From Methylobacterium symbioticum (GTDB taxonomy: Bacteria; Pseudomonadota; Alphaproteobacteria; Rhizobiales; Beijerinckiaceae), in contig NZ_CABFPH010000022.1 in NCBI RefSeq assembly GCF_902141845.1, positions 1 to 64,000 on the forward strand: 64,000 nucleotides of DNA, in the 5' to 3' direction. Made by a program: the position numbers and the translations under genes. Positions 1 through 8,188 of this stretch are shown here, piece by piece; within the stretch, counting starts at the first letter, position 1; each line of letters opens with the position of its first letter. The notes under the pieces are model-generated. The model saw only the letters and a program-made list of their open reading frames with translations. It did no database searches and was not told the DNA's origin.

Positions 1-56
1 AGAAGACGGCATACGAGATTACAAGGTGACTGGAGTTCAGTGTGCTCTTCCGATCT
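1..56 (+). other. Illumina P7/TruSeq index adapter (non-genomic contig end)
   Basis: Bases 1-19 match the 3' part of the Illumina P7 flow-cell primer. Bases 20-25 (TACAAG) are the reverse complement of TruSeq index 12 (CTTGTA). Bases 26-56 match the TruSeq read-2 primer, ending in CTCTTCCGATCT, except that the ACG expected after GTTCAG is missing. This is library sequence left on the contig end, not biology. Any reading frame that starts inside it is artefactual. Confidence 0.97.
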
Positions 57-385
57 CGGAGCGCGGTGCATCCGAGCGTGGCGCGTCCGAGCGCGGGGCC
101 CGGGGCGGCGGCGAGGTGCGCGGCGCGGTGAACCGGCTCGACACGGCCAAGCGCACCGAGTTCCGGCAGTCGATCACCCGCACCGGGGTCAGCCGCGTCA
201 GCAATGTGAACTTCAGCCTGAATGTCGGAACGGCGATCCCGCGCTCGGTCTCGCTGCACCGGCTGCCGCCGGCCATCGTCAGCATCGTGCCGGCCTACGA
301 GGGCTACAGCTTCATCTTGGTGCGCGACGATATCGTCATCATCGATCCCGACACCTACGAGATCGTGGACGTGATCCCGGCCTGA
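57..385 (+). CDS. DUF1236-family protein, 5'-truncated by contig end
   Basis: C-terminal 109 residues of a protein whose start is lost at the contig end. It opens with a low-complexity ERGAS repeat encoded by imperfect 15-nt direct repeats. A compact C-terminal domain follows, with the pattern TEFRQSI, VNFSLNVGTAIPRSV, LHRLPPAIVSIVPAY, GYSFILVRDDIVIIDP and an ending in YEIVDVIPA. This matches my memory of DUF1236 proteins, which are mostly secreted or periplasmic in Rhizobiales and have no defined function. Its end converges with hrcA. The repeat next to the adapter suggests the assembly broke in a longer repetitive N-terminal region. Confidence 0.75.
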
Positions 386-403
386 CTGGGAAGAACGCGA
401 AAG

Positions 404-425
404 CGGGGGGCGTCAGCGCCCCCCG
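404..425. terminator. GC-rich hairpin between convergent DUF1236 gene and hrcA
   Basis: A perfect 9-bp stem (CGGGGGGCG / CGCCCCCCG) with a TCAG loop lies 18 nt past the DUF1236 stop and overlaps the hrcA stop codon. There is no T-tract on either side, so it is a possible bidirectional terminator or 3'-end stabiliser rather than a classical intrinsic terminator. Confidence 0.4.
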
Positions 426-1504
426 TCCAGCAGCTTCGAGACCACGCGGGCGGTGTAGTCGACCATCGGCACGATGCGGGCGTAGTTGAGCCGCGTCGGG
501 CCGATCACGCCGACCACGCCGACGATCTGCTGCGAGCCGTCGCGGAACGGGGCGGCGATCATCGATGAGCCCGACAGCGAGAACAGCTTGTTCTCGGATC
601 CGATGAAGATGCGCACGCCGTCGCCGCCCTCGGCCCGGGCGAGCAGGTCGATCACGTCCTTCTGCGTCTCCAGGTCGTTGAAGAGCAGTCGGATCCGCTC
701 CAGGTCCTCCACCGCGCGCAGGTCGTCGAGGAGGTTGGCCTGGCCGCGCACGATGAGCTGGCGCGCCTCGGACGGGCCGACCGAGGTGGCGAGCCCCGCA
801 TCGACCAGACGCTCGGTGATCGCGTCGAGCTCGCGCTTCATCGCCTGCCGCTCGGCCTCGATGTCGGCGCGCAGCGTGCCGAGCGTCCGGCCCTTCAGCC
901 GCGCGTTCAGGTAGTTCGAGGCTTCCTGCAGCGCGCCCGCCGGCAGGCCGCTCGGCAGGTCGAGAAGGCGGTTCTCCACCGAGCCGTCGTCCGAGACGAG
1001 GACGACGAGGGCCCGCTCCGCGTCGAGCCGCACGAACTCGATGTGCTTCAGGTTGACGTTGAACTTCGTGGTCAGCACCACGCCGGCGCCGCGCGAAATG
1101 CCCGACAGGAGCGTCGAGGCTTCCGCCAGGGCCGAGTCGAAGGTGTGCCGCGAGGCCGCGGCCCGCATCTGCGCCTCGATCCGCTCCTGCTCCTCCCGGC
1201 CGACATCGCCGAGTTCCAGCATCGCGTCCACGAAGAAGCGCAGGCCCAGCTCCGTCGGCAGGCGACCGGCCGAGGTGTGAGGCGCGAAGATGAGTCCGGA
1301 ATGCTCGAGATCCGACATCACGTTGCGGATCGAGGCCGGGGAGAGCGCCATCGGCAGGACGCGCGCGAGGTTGCGCGATCCCACTGGCTCCCCCGTCGTG
1401 AGGTAGCTCTCGACGATTTGCCGGAAGATCTCGCGCGCGCGCTCGTTCAGGGCGTTCAGCGCGGGGCCGGGATGCGGAGAGGCGAAGGATGGATGCTCGG
1501 TCAC
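413..1504 (-). CDS. hrcA: Heat-inducible transcription repressor HrcA
   Basis: 363 residues, the usual HrcA length. HrcA represses groESL and dnaK-type operons by binding CIRCE operators, and its folding depends on GroE. The N-terminal winged-helix region (about 15-85) reads [39 protein letters not shown] and [18 protein letters not shown], which is the family signature. The C-terminal half carries the GAF-like HrcA domain, including [20 protein letters not shown] and [15 protein letters not shown]. The chosen ATG gives the typical N-terminus. The gene often sits near rph or grpE in alphaproteobacteria; here rph follows on the other strand. No convincing CIRCE site is visible in its own upstream region. 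Confidence 0.95.
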   Translation of the reverse strand: MTEHPSFASPHPGPALNALNERAREIFRQIVESYLTTGEPVGSRNLARVLPMALSPASIRNVMSDLEHSGLIFAPHTSAGRLPTELGLRFFVDAMLELGDVGREEQERIEAQMRAAASRHTFDSALAEASTLLSGISRGAGVVLTTKFNVNLKHIEFVRLDAERALVVLVSDDGSVENRLLDLPSGLPAGALQEASNYLNARLKGRTLGTLRADIEAERQAMKRELDAITERLVDAGLATSVGPSEARQLIVRGQANLLDDLRAVEDLERIRLLFNDLETQKDVIDLLARAEGGDGVRIFIGSENKLFSLSGSSMIAAPFRDGSQQIVGVVGVIGPTRLNYARIVPMVDYTARVVSKLLDGGR

Positions 1505-1756
1505 GGGTCGGATCCTGATCCGGCATTGTGGGGGCGCGGCCGCGCGCGATCAATCGCCCGCACGCCGCACTCCCCCGCCGCAGGGGTGCAATCTGACACG
1601 CAACGGCGCCGCCGCCCGTTCCGATGCATTCAGGATAATTGCGGAGCGATGAGACGGAACGGGCGCGGCCCGCGTTTCAGTGGCGAGATGACGGCCTTGG
1701 CCGCCCTCTCCGACACCGTGAACCAACGCCAGAAACCGAGGATGGGAGTCCAACGC

Positions 1757-2056
1757 ATGCACCATGGTGCCCGATCGATTCTGCCCAAGCTCGCCGCCGC
1801 CTTCGTGCTCTGCACCGGCCTCGGCCTCGCTGCCGCACCGCGCGGAGCCGAGGCCGCGCCGCTCGCCGTTCCCGGCGTCGAGGCGCCGGACGCGCCCCTG
1901 GTCTCGGTGCGTGATGGCTGGGGCCACCGGCACCACGGCTGGGGTCACCGCCATCACGGCTACCATCGGGGCTGGCACCATCGCCGCCATTGGCACCACC
2001 ACCATCGCGGCTTCCGCCATCATCACCATCACCGCCGCGGCTTCTACCGCTACTGA
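1757..2056 (+). CDS. Small secreted histidine-rich protein
   Basis: 99 residues. The N-terminus has positive charge and a hydrophobic stretch (LPKLAAAFVLCTGLGLAAA) ending near AEAAP, a plausible Sec signal peptide. The mature part is dominated by GHRHHG/W and poly-His clusters, rich in Gly, Arg, Tyr and Trp, and ends RRGFYRY. I chose ATG 1757 because GGGAG lies 8 nt upstream; an in-frame ATG at 1742 has no spaced ribosome binding site. His-rich exported proteins of this sort are common in Methylobacterium and Bradyrhizobium and could bind metal. Function is not established. Confidence 0.75.
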   Translation: MHHGARSILPKLAAAFVLCTGLGLAAAPRGAEAAPLAVPGVEAPDAPLVSVRDGWGHRHHGWGHRHHGYHRGWHHRRHWHHHHRGFRHHHHHRRGFYRY

Positions 2057-2067
2057 CCTCCATTGCA

Positions 2068-2093
2068 CCGGGGCGGGTTGCCGCCCGCCCCGG
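2068..2093 (+). terminator. Strong hairpin after the His-rich gene
   Basis: A perfect 10-bp GC stem (CCGGGGCGGG / CCCGCCCCGG) with a 6-nt loop, 11 nt past the His-rich stop. Only a short T-containing stretch follows. It probably separates that transcript from rph. Confidence 0.5.
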
Positions 2094-2137
2094 CGGCCCT
2101 TATGAGCCCGGCCTCGATCAGACATGAGGAGCGGGTC

Positions 2138-2854
2138 ATGCGGCCCTCGAAACGTGCGGCCGACGAGCTGCGCAAGGTGACGCTGGAGCGCGCGGTGGCG
2201 CGCTACGCGGAAGGGTCCTGCCTCGTCAGCTTCGGCGAGACCAAGGTGCTCTGCACCGCCTCGCTTGAGGAGCGCGGGCCGCCCTGGCTGCGCGGCTCGG
2301 GCAAGGGCTGGGTCACGGCCGAGTATTCCATGCTGCCGCGGGCGACCCATACCCGCACCCGGCGCGAACTCTCCTCCGGCAAGCCCTCGGGTCGTACGCA
2401 GGAGATCCAGCGCCTGATCGGCCGCAGCTTGCGCGCCGTGACCAATCTGCCCGCCCTCGGTGAGCGCCAGATCACGGTTGATTGCGACGTGATCCAGGCC
2501 GATGGCGGCACCCGCACCGCCGCGATCACCGGGGCCTGGGTGGCGCTGCACGAGTGCTTCGCCTGGATGCGCGAGCGCTCGATCATCTCGGTCAACCCGC
2601 TGCGCGACCACGTCGCTGCCGTCTCTTGCGGCATCACCAAGGGCACGCCGGTGCTCGATCTCGACTATGCCGAGGATTCCGCGGCGGAGACGGATGCCAA
2701 CTTCGTGATGACCGGAGCGGGCGGCCTCGTCGAGGTGCAGGGCACCGCCGAGGGCGCGCCCTTCTCCGAAGCCGAGCTGATCGACCTCCTGCGGCTCGCC
2801 CGGGGCGGCGTGGCGCAGCTCGTCACCCTCCAGAAGCAGGCGATCGGATCGTGA
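2138..2854 (+). CDS. rph: Ribonuclease PH
   Basis: 238 residues, full family length. RNase PH is a phosphorolytic 3'-to-5' exoribonuclease that trims tRNA 3' ends and helps degrade structured RNA. Visible signatures are [17 protein letters not shown] at the N-terminus, [15 protein letters not shown], the RTRRE and [18 protein letters not shown] phosphate/RNA-binding stretch, [19 protein letters not shown] and [20 protein letters not shown]. The ATG at 2138 has AGGAG 6 nt upstream and gives the canonical N-terminus. Its stop overlaps the GTG start of rdgB (GTGA), so the two are translationally coupled. Confidence 0.96.
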   Translation: MRPSKRAADELRKVTLERAVARYAEGSCLVSFGETKVLCTASLEERGPPWLRGSGKGWVTAEYSMLPRATHTRTRRELSSGKPSGRTQEIQRLIGRSLRAVTNLPALGERQITVDCDVIQADGGTRTAAITGAWVALHECFAWMRERSIISVNPLRDHVAAVSCGITKGTPVLDLDYAEDSAAETDANFVMTGAGGLVEVQGTAEGAPFSEAELIDLLRLARGGVAQLVTLQKQAIGS

Positions 2855-3480
2855 GCCGCATCCTCTCGGGCAAGGTCGTCATCGCGACCCACAATGCCGG
2901 CAAGCTCGTGGAGATGCGCGAGCTTCTGGAGCCCTTCGGCGTCGAGGCGGTCTCGGCCGGCGAGCTGGGCCTGCCGGAGCCCGACGAGACCGGCACGATG
3001 TTCGCCGAGAACGCGGCGATCAAGGCGCAGGCCGCGGCCGAGGCGTCCGGCCTGCCGGCCTTCGCCGACGATTCCGGCCTCTGCGTGGATGCCCTCGACG
3101 GGGCGCCCGGCATCTTCTCGGCCCGCTGGGCCGGCGCCTCCAAGGACTTCTCCGGCGCGATGGCGCGCATCCTGGCCGAGCTCGACCGGCGCGGCGCCAC
3201 GGACCGGCGCGCCCATTTCGTCTCGGCCCTGGTGCTCGCCTGGCCGGATGGCCACACGGAGCTGTTCGAGGGCCGCGTCTTCGGCGATCTCGTTGAACCG
3301 CGCGGCACGGCCGGCTTCGGCTACGATCCGATGTTCCGCCCCGAGGGCTTCGATCGGACCTTCGGCGAGATCTCCTCGGCCGAGAAGCACGGCGTCGACT
3401 GGCAGAGCGGCAACGCCCTCTCGCATCGCGCCCGCGCCTTCGTGGCGCTCGCCGCCGCCTGCCTGCGGCGGCCGGGCTGA
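2851..3480 (+). CDS. rdgB: XTP/dITP pyrophosphatase (non-canonical purine NTPase)
   Basis: 209 residues with a GTG start that overlaps the rph stop. RdgB/HAM1 enzymes hydrolyse ITP, dITP and XTP to monophosphates and keep deaminated purines out of nucleic acid. Family motifs are visible: [14 protein letters not shown] near the N-terminus, [30 protein letters not shown] with the metal and substrate residues, and [10 protein letters not shown] and [23 protein letters not shown] toward the C-terminus. The rph-rdgB-hemW order is frequent in alphaproteobacteria, which supports the call. Confidence 0.96.
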   Translation: MSRILSGKVVIATHNAGKLVEMRELLEPFGVEAVSAGELGLPEPDETGTMFAENAAIKAQAAAEASGLPAFADDSGLCVDALDGAPGIFSARWAGASKDFSGAMARILAELDRRGATDRRAHFVSALVLAWPDGHTELFEGRVFGDLVEPRGTAGFGYDPMFRPEGFDRTFGEISSAEKHGVDWQSGNALSHRARAFVALAAACLRRPG

Positions 3481-3515
3481 TTGCGGGAGGCGGGGCGGCC
3501 CCTCACATCGCGACG

Positions 3516-4688
3516 ATGACGATGCCACCGGACCACCCGACCCGCGACGCGGGCTTCGGGGTCTACCTGCACTGGCCGTTCTGCGCGGCCAAATGCCCGT
3601 ATTGCGACTTCAACAGCCATGTCCGCCACGCGCCCGTGGACGAGGCGCGCTTCCTCGCTGCCTTCCGCGCCGAGATCGCGCATGTTGCCGCGCGCACGCC
3701 CGGGCGGCGGGTCACGAGCGTCTTCCTCGGCGGCGGCACGCCCTCGCTGATGCGGCCTAAGACGGTGGCCGGGCTGATCGAGGCCGTCGATGGCGCCTGG
3801 GGCATCCAGGCCGATGCCGAGATCACCCTCGAGGCCAACCCGTCGAGCGTCGAGGCCGGACGCTTCGCCGGTTACCGCCTCGCCGGCGTCAACCGCGTGT
3901 CGCTCGGGGTCCAGGCCTTCGACGACGCTTCCCTGAAGAAGCTCGGCCGGCTGCACGACGCGGCCGAAGCCTTCGCGGCGATCCGGGTGGCGCAGACGCA
4001 TTTCGCGCGCACCTCCTTCGACCTGATCTACGCCCGGCCGGGCCAGACGCCCGCGGCGTGGCGCGCCGAACTGACGGAGGCGCTGGCGCGTGCCGCCGAG
4101 CATCTCTCGCTCTATCAGCTCACCATCGAGCCCGGCACGCCGTTCTTCGGCCTCGCCGCCGCCGGCAAGCTGGTCCCTCCGGACGAGGAGAGCGCGCGCA
4201 TCCTCTACGACGTGACGCAGGAGGTCTGTGCGGCTGCCGGGCTCCCGGCTTACGAGATCTCGAACCATGCCCGCCCGGGCGCCGAATCGCGCCACAACCT
4301 GCTCTACTGGCGCTACGGCGAATATGCCGGCATCGGGCCTGGCGCGCATGGCCGCCTCGTGACGGCGGAGGGCCGCATCGGCACCGTCACCGAGCGCGCC
4401 CCGGAAGCGTGGCTCGCCCGCGTGGAGGGCGCGGGCCACGGCATCGCCGAGACCGAGATGCTCTCCGAGGCCGATCAAGGCGACGAGTTCCTGATGATGG
4501 GCCTGCGCCTCTCCGAGGGCATCGACCCCGCACGTTACGCAGCGCTCAAGGGCCGACCGCTCGACCGAACCCGGCTCGATGCCCTCATCGCAGACGGCTT
4601 GGTGGCGCGCCTCGCCTCGGGCCGCATCGCCGCGACGCCGCGCGGCGCCCCGGTCCTGAACGCCCTGGTGGCCGAACTCGCGGCCTGA
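3516..4688 (+). CDS. hemW: Radical SAM heme chaperone HemW
   Basis: 390 residues, related to coproporphyrinogen dehydrogenase HemN. Family members with this architecture act as heme chaperones and do not normally have CPDH activity. The radical-SAM cluster motif CAAKCPYCDF (C23, C27, C30) follows YLHWPFC. Further signatures are FLGGGTPSLM, EANPSSVEA, NRVSLGVQAFDD, LGRLH, SFDLIYARPGQT, YQLTIEPGTPF, YEISNHARPG and the HemN C-terminal region. ATG 3516 or 3522 could be used; neither has a clear Shine-Dalgarno. Third gene of the rph-rdgB-hemW run. Confidence 0.93.
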   Translation: MTMPPDHPTRDAGFGVYLHWPFCAAKCPYCDFNSHVRHAPVDEARFLAAFRAEIAHVAARTPGRRVTSVFLGGGTPSLMRPKTVAGLIEAVDGAWGIQADAEITLEANPSSVEAGRFAGYRLAGVNRVSLGVQAFDDASLKKLGRLHDAAEAFAAIRVAQTHFARTSFDLIYARPGQTPAAWRAELTEALARAAEHLSLYQLTIEPGTPFFGLAAAGKLVPPDEESARILYDVTQEVCAAAGLPAYEISNHARPGAESRHNLLYWRYGEYAGIGPGAHGRLVTAEGRIGTVTERAPEAWLARVEGAGHGIAETEMLSEADQGDEFLMMGLRLSEGIDPARYAALKGRPLDRTRLDALIADGLVARLASGRIAATPRGAPVLNALVAELAA

Positions 4689-4700
4689 GATCCCGGGTTC

Positions 4701-4721
4701 CCAAAGGGATCATCCCTTTGG
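4701..4721. repeat. Near-perfect palindrome, candidate dispersed REP-like element
   Basis: CCAAAGGGAT-C-ATCCCTTTGG is a perfect 10-bp inverted repeat with a 1-nt centre. It is embedded in GGTTC...GGCGGGGCACGGGGCAGCACCCC (about 4690-4743), which holds a second small hairpin. It sits between the convergent hemW and LpoA-like genes, where it could act as a bidirectional terminator. Closely similar sequences recur between genes in Methylobacterium as I remember them; I cannot confirm this from one window. Confidence 0.6.
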
Positions 4722-4757
4722 CGGGGCACGGGGCAGCACCCCGGTCTTTCCCTCGGA

Positions 4758-5975
4758 TCAGGTCCCGGGCTTGGCCAGCGCCCGCGGGGCGGGGCTCACC
4801 GCGGTGACCGCGTTGTTACGGATCTCGTAGACGGCCAGCGCCCGCTCGCTCAGCCCCTCCGGCCGCAGGCGGAAGGTGCCGTCGACCCCGGCAAAGCCCG
4901 CCCCCGCCGTCAGCGTCGGCTCGGCGAAGCGCTGCGAGCCGTATTGCCGCGCCAGAGCGGCGGCCAGGGATACCGCGTCGAAGGCGAGGGAGGCCACACG
5001 CGGCGGGTTGGTGCCGTAGCGGGCCTGGTAGCGTCCGGCAAAGGCGGTGAAGCCCGCCGCGTCGGGGGCCGCGAAGCGTCCGCCCTGCAAAGCCGGAAGG
5101 GCGAAGAGCCGCGGCTCGTTCCAGACTGCGGTGCCGACCGGGCGCACGCGGGCCGGCGAGAACCCGGCCTTCATCAGCGCCGCCGACACGGCCGGCAGGC
5201 CCTCCGCGGTCTCGGGCAGGAACAGCGCATCGGCCTGCGGGGCGGGGCCGCCGATGACGGAAGCGAGCCGCTCCACCGCGGGGCCCGGCTGGCCGGGTGG
5301 GTAGCGCTCGATTCCCGCGAGGCGCGCGCCCTTGCGGGCCAGCGCCTCGCGGAACTGCGCCTCGACGGCGTTGCCGTAGGCACTCTCGGGGATCAGCGCC
5401 GCGAAGGAACGCTTGCCGCCGGCCACCGACTCGTCGACGATCCGGTCGACCTCCGTCTGTGGCAGGAAGCTGAGCAGGTAGACGCCGCGCGAGGCCACCG
5501 TCGCGTCGGTCGAGAAGGCGATCACCGGCTTGCCCGCGTTGCGGGCCGGCAGGGCGGCGGCCTGGACGCTGCCGGCGAAGACCGGACCGAGGACAAGGTC
5601 GGCCCCCTCGGTGATGGCCGCCTGGGCGGCCTCGCGGGCGCCGTCCGGCGTGCTGCGGTCGTCCTTGACCAGGATCTGCAGGTCCGGCTGCTGGAACTCC
5701 TCATAGGCGAGTTCGGCGGCGTTGCGCATCGCCGCGCCGATCTGGGCGCCGGGCCCGGTCAGTGGCAGCACGAGCGCCACCTTCACCGAGCCGGCTCCGA
5801 TCGAGCCAGGCTGCCCGGCGGGGCCCGGCGCCGCGGTGGGGGGAAGCTCCGCCTGAGGTGGAGGAGCTTGGCGGACCGTGCGCGGCCCGTCCGGACCCGA
5901 GAGGCAGCCGCCGAGGGCGATCAGGCCCGCACACAGCACGGCGAGGCGTGCCGCGGGATTGCGTGAGCGCGCCAT
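4758..5975 (-). CDS. LpoA-like penicillin-binding-protein activator lipoprotein
   Basis: 405 residues. It starts MARSRNPAARLAVL and has a lipobox (ALGGC), so it should be lipid-anchored in the envelope. After a Pro/Ala-rich linker comes a periplasmic-binding-protein type I domain: KVALVLPLTGPGAQIGAAMRNAAELAY, VLGPVFAGSV, VIAFSTDATVAS and FAALIPESAYGNAV. Such proteins resemble amino-acid ABC substrate-binding proteins and the C-terminal half of LpoA, which stimulates PBP1A. Divergence from rsmI, with yraN following, reproduces the rsmI-lpoA-yraN neighbourhood of many proteobacteria and favours the LpoA reading. It lacks the N-terminal TPR half of gammaproteobacterial LpoA. Confidence 0.85.
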   Translation of the reverse strand: MARSRNPAARLAVLCAGLIALGGCLSGPDGPRTVRQAPPPQAELPPTAAPGPAGQPGSIGAGSVKVALVLPLTGPGAQIGAAMRNAAELAYEEFQQPDLQILVKDDRSTPDGAREAAQAAITEGADLVLGPVFAGSVQAAALPARNAGKPVIAFSTDATVASRGVYLLSFLPQTEVDRIVDESVAGGKRSFAALIPESAYGNAVEAQFREALARKGARLAGIERYPPGQPGPAVERLASVIGGPAPQADALFLPETAEGLPAVSAALMKAGFSPARVRPVGTAVWNEPRLFALPALQGGRFAAPDAAGFTAFAGRYQARYGTNPPRVASLAFDAVSLAAALARQYGSQRFAEPTLTAGAGFAGVDGTFRLRPEGLSERALAVYEIRNNAVTAVSPAPRALAKPGT

Positions 5976-6090
5976 CGCTGGTCTCCCTCGCCGGACGAAA
6001 CGTCCTGCCACGCTGAAGCCCAAGCTGTGAAAAGGCAACGCGGGCGCGGGAATCATGCCAATTTCCCACAGCAGCCGTGGCATTGTCGCC

Positions 6091-7059
6091 ATGATGACCG
6101 AACGAACCGACCCTGCTCGCCGCCCGGGCGCACCGCCCCGCCGCGAGGCGCCGCCGACCTTCACCGCCTTCGGCCTCGCCAGCGAGGCCGAGCCGCTCGC
6201 GCCCGGCTTGCATGTCGTGGCGACGCCGATCGGCAACCTGCGCGACATCACCATCCGGGCGCTCGCGACGCTGGCCGCGGCCGACGCGGTGCTCGCCGAG
6301 GACACGCGCGTCACCCGGACCCTGCTCGCCCATTACGGGATCACGACCCCGCTGATGGCCTACCACGAGCACTCGACGGAGAGCGTGCGCGACCGGATGG
6401 TCGAGCGCCTGCGCGAGGGACAGGCACTCGCCCTCGTCTCCGATGCCGGCACGCCCCTGGTCTCGGATCCCGGTTTCAAGCTGGTGCTCGCGGCGATCGA
6501 GGCCGGCATCCCGGTGACCCCTGTGCCGGGTGCCTCGGCCGTGATGACCGCCCTCGTCGCCGCGGGCCTGCCGACCGACCGCTTCTTCTTCGAGGGATTC
6601 CTGCCGCAGAAGGCGGGTGCCCGGCGCAACCGCCTCGCCGATCTGGGGCAGCTGCCCGGCACGCTGGTCCTGTTCGAGTCGCCCCACCGCCTGCCCGACA
6701 TGCTGGCGGATGCGGCGACAGTGCTCGGGCCCGAGCGCCCTGCGGCGGTGACCCGCGAGCTGACCAAGCTCTACGAGACCATCCGGCGCGGCACGCTCGG
6801 CGAACTCAGCGCCGCCTTCGCGGCTGAGGGCGCGCCGAAGGGCGAGATCGTGGTGCTGATCGGCGCCGGCCCCGAGGACGCGCCGGACGACGGCGACCCG
6901 GACGCCCTCGATGCCGCGCTCAAGGCCGCGCTCGCCGAGCACTCGGTGAAGGATGCGGCAAGCCTCGTTGCGGCGCGGACAGGCCGCAAGCGCCGCCTCG
7001 TCTATGCCCGGGCCGTCGAGCTGGCCCAGGCCGGGGGCCGATCCGATGAGCCTGCCTGA
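6091..7059 (+). CDS. rsmI: 16S rRNA (cytidine(1402)-2'-O)-methyltransferase RsmI
   Basis: 322 residues. RsmI uses SAM to 2'-O-methylate C1402 in the decoding centre of 16S rRNA. Signatures include [62 protein letters not shown] (SAM site), [42 protein letters not shown] and [16 protein letters not shown] chose ATG 6091 or the adjacent 6094 over the upstream ATG 6055, because the extra 12 residues are not part of the family. The C-terminal 14 nt overlap yraN. Confidence 0.96.
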   Translation: MMTERTDPARRPGAPPRREAPPTFTAFGLASEAEPLAPGLHVVATPIGNLRDITIRALATLAAADAVLAEDTRVTRTLLAHYGITTPLMAYHEHSTESVRDRMVERLREGQALALVSDAGTPLVSDPGFKLVLAAIEAGIPVTPVPGASAVMTALVAAGLPTDRFFFEGFLPQKAGARRNRLADLGQLPGTLVLFESPHRLPDMLADAATVLGPERPAAVTRELTKLYETIRRGTLGELSAAFAAEGAPKGEIVVLIGAGPEDAPDDGDPDALDAALKAALAEHSVKDAASLVAARTGRKRRLVYARAVELAQAGGRSDEPA

Positions 7060-7432
7060 GGCGGCGGCCGCGCGTCGCCGCGCCACGGAGTTGCGCGGCC
7101 GGCGCGCCGAATGGCTGGCGCTCGGCGCATTGCTGCTGAAAGGCTACCGGCCGCTCGCCCTGCGGGTGGTGATGGGCGGCGGCGAGATCGACCTGATCGT
7201 GCGCCGCGGCGGGACCATCGCCTTCGTGGAGGTCAAGGCCCGCGCGAATCTCGATGACGCGCGTCAGGCGATCGGGGCGATCAAGCGGCGGCGCTTCTCG
7301 AAGGCGGTGCGGGCTTGGCTCGCGCGGAACCCATCCTGTGCTGGGCTGACCTTGCGCGCGGACGCGGTCTTCGTCGGACGCGGGCGGTGGCCGGAGCACC
7401 GCCCCGATGCGTTCACGCTCGAAGGACTCTAG
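7046..7432 (+). CDS. YraN family (UPF0102) nuclease-fold protein
   Basis: 128 residues starting [25 protein letters not shown]. The UPF0102 core is visible: a Tyr-rich strand [34 protein letters not shown], containing the E-I-D-L...V-E-V-K pattern of the PD-(D/E)XK restriction-endonuclease-like fold, followed by a basic stretch [15 protein letters not shown]. Biological role is not settled; the family resembles Holliday-junction resolvases. It overlaps the rsmI end by 14 nt, so the two are co-transcribed. Confidence 0.93.
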   Translation: MSLPEAAAARRRATELRGRRAEWLALGALLLKGYRPLALRVVMGGGEIDLIVRRGGTIAFVEVKARANLDDARQAIGAIKRRRFSKAVRAWLARNPSCAGLTLRADAVFVGRGRWPEHRPDAFTLEGL

Positions 7433-7496
7433 GTCGTGAGAGGGTCGCGTGCGCCCGCACCGAACCGGGAGCCGCTATGGCCGGACGCCTTCGCGC

Positions 7497-7886
7497 TCAG
7501 CCGCCCTTGCCCTTGATCGCCCCGATCAGGGTGCGCTTCAGGTCGGACTGGCTGAAGGGCTTCTGCACCACCGGGCGATCGCGGAACGGCTCGCGGATGC
7601 CGGCGCCGCCGTAGCCGGTGGAGAAGACGAGCGGCAGGTCGCGTTGCGCGATGGCTTCCGCGACCGGATAGATCGGCTCACCCGCGACGTTCACGTCGAG
7701 GATCGCGATGTCGAAGGTCTCGTTGCCCGCCATCTCGAGGGCCGTGGCGAGGCGGGCGGCAGGCCCGACGACGTCACACCCGAAATCGAGGAGCATATCC
7801 TCGAGAAGCATCGAGATCGCGGCCTCGTCCTCGACGACGAGCACGCGGATGCCCTGGAGAAGGTTCTCTGTCGGTTCCGCACTCAC
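7497..7886 (-). CDS. Stand-alone response regulator receiver protein
   Basis: 129 residues, a receiver domain with no output domain. The acidic pair is in VLVVEDE, the phospho-acceptor Asp in IAILDVNVAGE, the Ser/Thr switch in LVFSTGYG and the conserved Lys in VQKPF. Such CheY-like or FixJ-N-like proteins relay phosphate in alphaproteobacterial phosphorelays or interact with partner proteins. No cognate kinase lies beside it, so its partner is unknown. The gene is monocistronic on the minus strand. Confidence 0.9.
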   Translation of the reverse strand: MSAEPTENLLQGIRVLVVEDEAAISMLLEDMLLDFGCDVVGPAARLATALEMAGNETFDIAILDVNVAGEPIYPVAEAIAQRDLPLVFSTGYGGAGIREPFRDRPVVQKPFSQSDLKRTLIGAIKGKGG

Positions 7887-8188
7887 GCCGAGTTATCTTC
7901 CCTTGAATCCGTCCTGATATGAGCCTCCAGAGAGGCCCGAATCTCTGCCGGAGCGGTTCGTCCACGCCCTCGGAAGCATGATCCCGCGAAGCCGTCGGCT
8001 CGCGGGAACGCCTGAGCCGTCGCCCGGATGGAGGGGCATGTCAAGCGGCTGACCGTCCCATCGGTGCGCGGTGTTCGCGGCAATGTTACGCAGCGATACA
8101 TTTGTGGGCAGACGATGCAGAAGGGCACCGCATGTTGATCTAACCTAGGTTGGATTGACCTTGGCCGTCGCCGGACAGGCGCCTGTCG
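7887..8188. promoter_or_regulatory. Intergenic region with an 18-bp near-palindrome
   Basis: Upstream of the response regulator and downstream of the L,D-transpeptidase stop. No gene is seen. The notable element is at 8138-8155, centred on AACCTAGGTT, a perfect 10-bp palindrome extended by matching ATC/GAT flanks with one mismatched pair. It is a candidate protein-binding site. No confident sigma-70 or EcfG promoter was identified. Confidence 0.4.

Noticed and set aside
1567-1589. GCACTC...GGGGTGC inverted repeat upstream of hrcA, CIRCE-like
   Set aside because: It lacks the TTAGCACTC-N9-GAGTGCTAA sequence and spacing; probably incidental in GC-rich DNA.
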